Of a stretch of 12,016 nt of DNA, positions 11,935 to 12,016 are shown piece after piece. Position numbers and translations under genes: made by a program. Positions within the stretch are counted from its first letter, which is position 1. Every line of letters starts with the position of its first letter. Below the pieces are notes generated by a model. That model worked only from the letters and a program-made list of their open reading frames with translations, did not search any database and was not told the DNA's origin. Source of the stretch: WYZ-LMO6 sp964509845 (GTDB lineage: Archaea > Hadarchaeota > Hadarchaeia > Hadarchaeales > WYZ-LMO6); assembly GCA_964509845.1 (NCBI GenBank), contig CAZDZG010000032.1, forward strand, positions 1 through 12,016. Reading direction: 5' to 3'.

Positions 11935-12016
11935 GTGAAGCTAAGGCTTGCCCTGGTGCAGTTCGCGCGGGGAAAGGACAAGGAAGGAAACCTGGATAGG
12001 ATGCTGGGGCTCCTCT
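11935..12016 (+). CDS. Probable nitrilase-family carbon-nitrogen hydrolase (N-terminal fragment)
   Basis: From the GTG at 11935 the frame reads MKLRLALVQFARGKDKEGNL and continues DRMLGLL to the window edge. The strand LRLALVQF followed by the K/E-rich GNLDRMLGLL helix is the usual N-terminus of the nitrilase/CN-hydrolase superfamily, where the helix places the first part of the alpha-beta-beta-alpha sandwich. The catalytic E-K-C residues lie beyond the window, so enzyme class and substrate are open. An ATG at 11925 is out of frame. A GGATGGAAAAGG tract precedes the start. Only 27 codons are seen, so the family call is tentative. Confidence 0.6.
   Translation, partial: MKLRLALVQFARGKDKEGNLDRMLGLL

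Noticed and set aside
11756..11938. A 60-codon plus-strand frame before the nitrilase-like gene
   Set aside because: It has no Shine-Dalgarno site or well-placed TATA box, its composition is unlike neighbouring genes, and it overlaps the nitrilase start.
1..12016. CRISPR array, insertion sequence, integrase or defence cluster
   Set aside because: I saw no regularly spaced repeats, transposase motifs or terminal inverted repeats. All sizeable genes are recognisable housekeeping or membrane functions.

Overview
The window is archaeal and gene-dense. Supporting signs are a type II (archaeal/eukaryotic-type) methionine aminopeptidase, an archaeal 2-Cys peroxiredoxin with C50/C209/C215, an OBG/DRG-like TGS GTPase, two tRNA genes with encoded CCA (one with an intron at 37/38), and TATA boxes about 25-30 bp upstream of nearly every first gene. 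The DNA is GC-rich, coding strands are extremely purine-rich (gagg/ggag runs), and tRNA stems are almost pure G-C, which fits a thermophile. The lineage cannot be fixed from the sequence; a deep euryarchaeal-type group is a guess.

Left part (1-5100). The last codons of an unidentified gene are followed by a DHA1-like MFS exporter (+). It faces map (methionine aminopeptidase, -). A minus-strand potassium-uptake operon follows, in transcription order: trkA (RCK subunit), a previously easy-to-miss 49-residue membrane protein, trkH (channel subunit), and a secreted/anchored OB-fold protein joined to trkH by an ATGA overlap. The map gene has its own TATA box directly after this operon.

Middle part (5100-8840). 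A thioredoxin with a helical N-terminal extension and a WCPPC active site (+) runs tail-to-tail into a thyX-GTPase operon (-), overlapping the GTPase by 10 bp. Upstream is a peroxiredoxin gene (-), which shares one near-symmetrical TATA element with the divergent trmO (tRNA A37 N6-methyltransferase, +).

Right part (8840-12016). mscL (mechanosensitive channel) and a membrane-anchored DUF4352-like protein form a plus-strand pair. tRNA-Gly(CCC) with an abnormal anticodon loop and a CBS-pair/zinc-ribbon protein lie on the minus strand. The CBS gene shares a second single TATA element with the divergent rpiA (ribose-5-phosphate isomerase, +). The rpiA stop codon is embedded in the TATA box of an intron-containing tRNA-Met. 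A 265-bp non-coding stretch with several hairpins follows, then the start of a probable nitrilase-family gene.

Functionally this is mostly housekeeping: ion and turgor homeostasis (trk, mscL), thiol redox (thioredoxin, peroxiredoxin), tRNA and N-terminal modification, dTMP synthesis and pentose metabolism. I see no mobile element, CRISPR array or complete novel defence system. The most unusual signals are the TATA-box placement implying leaderless transcripts, two shared divergent TATA boxes, the small trk-operon protein, and the two odd tRNA genes.
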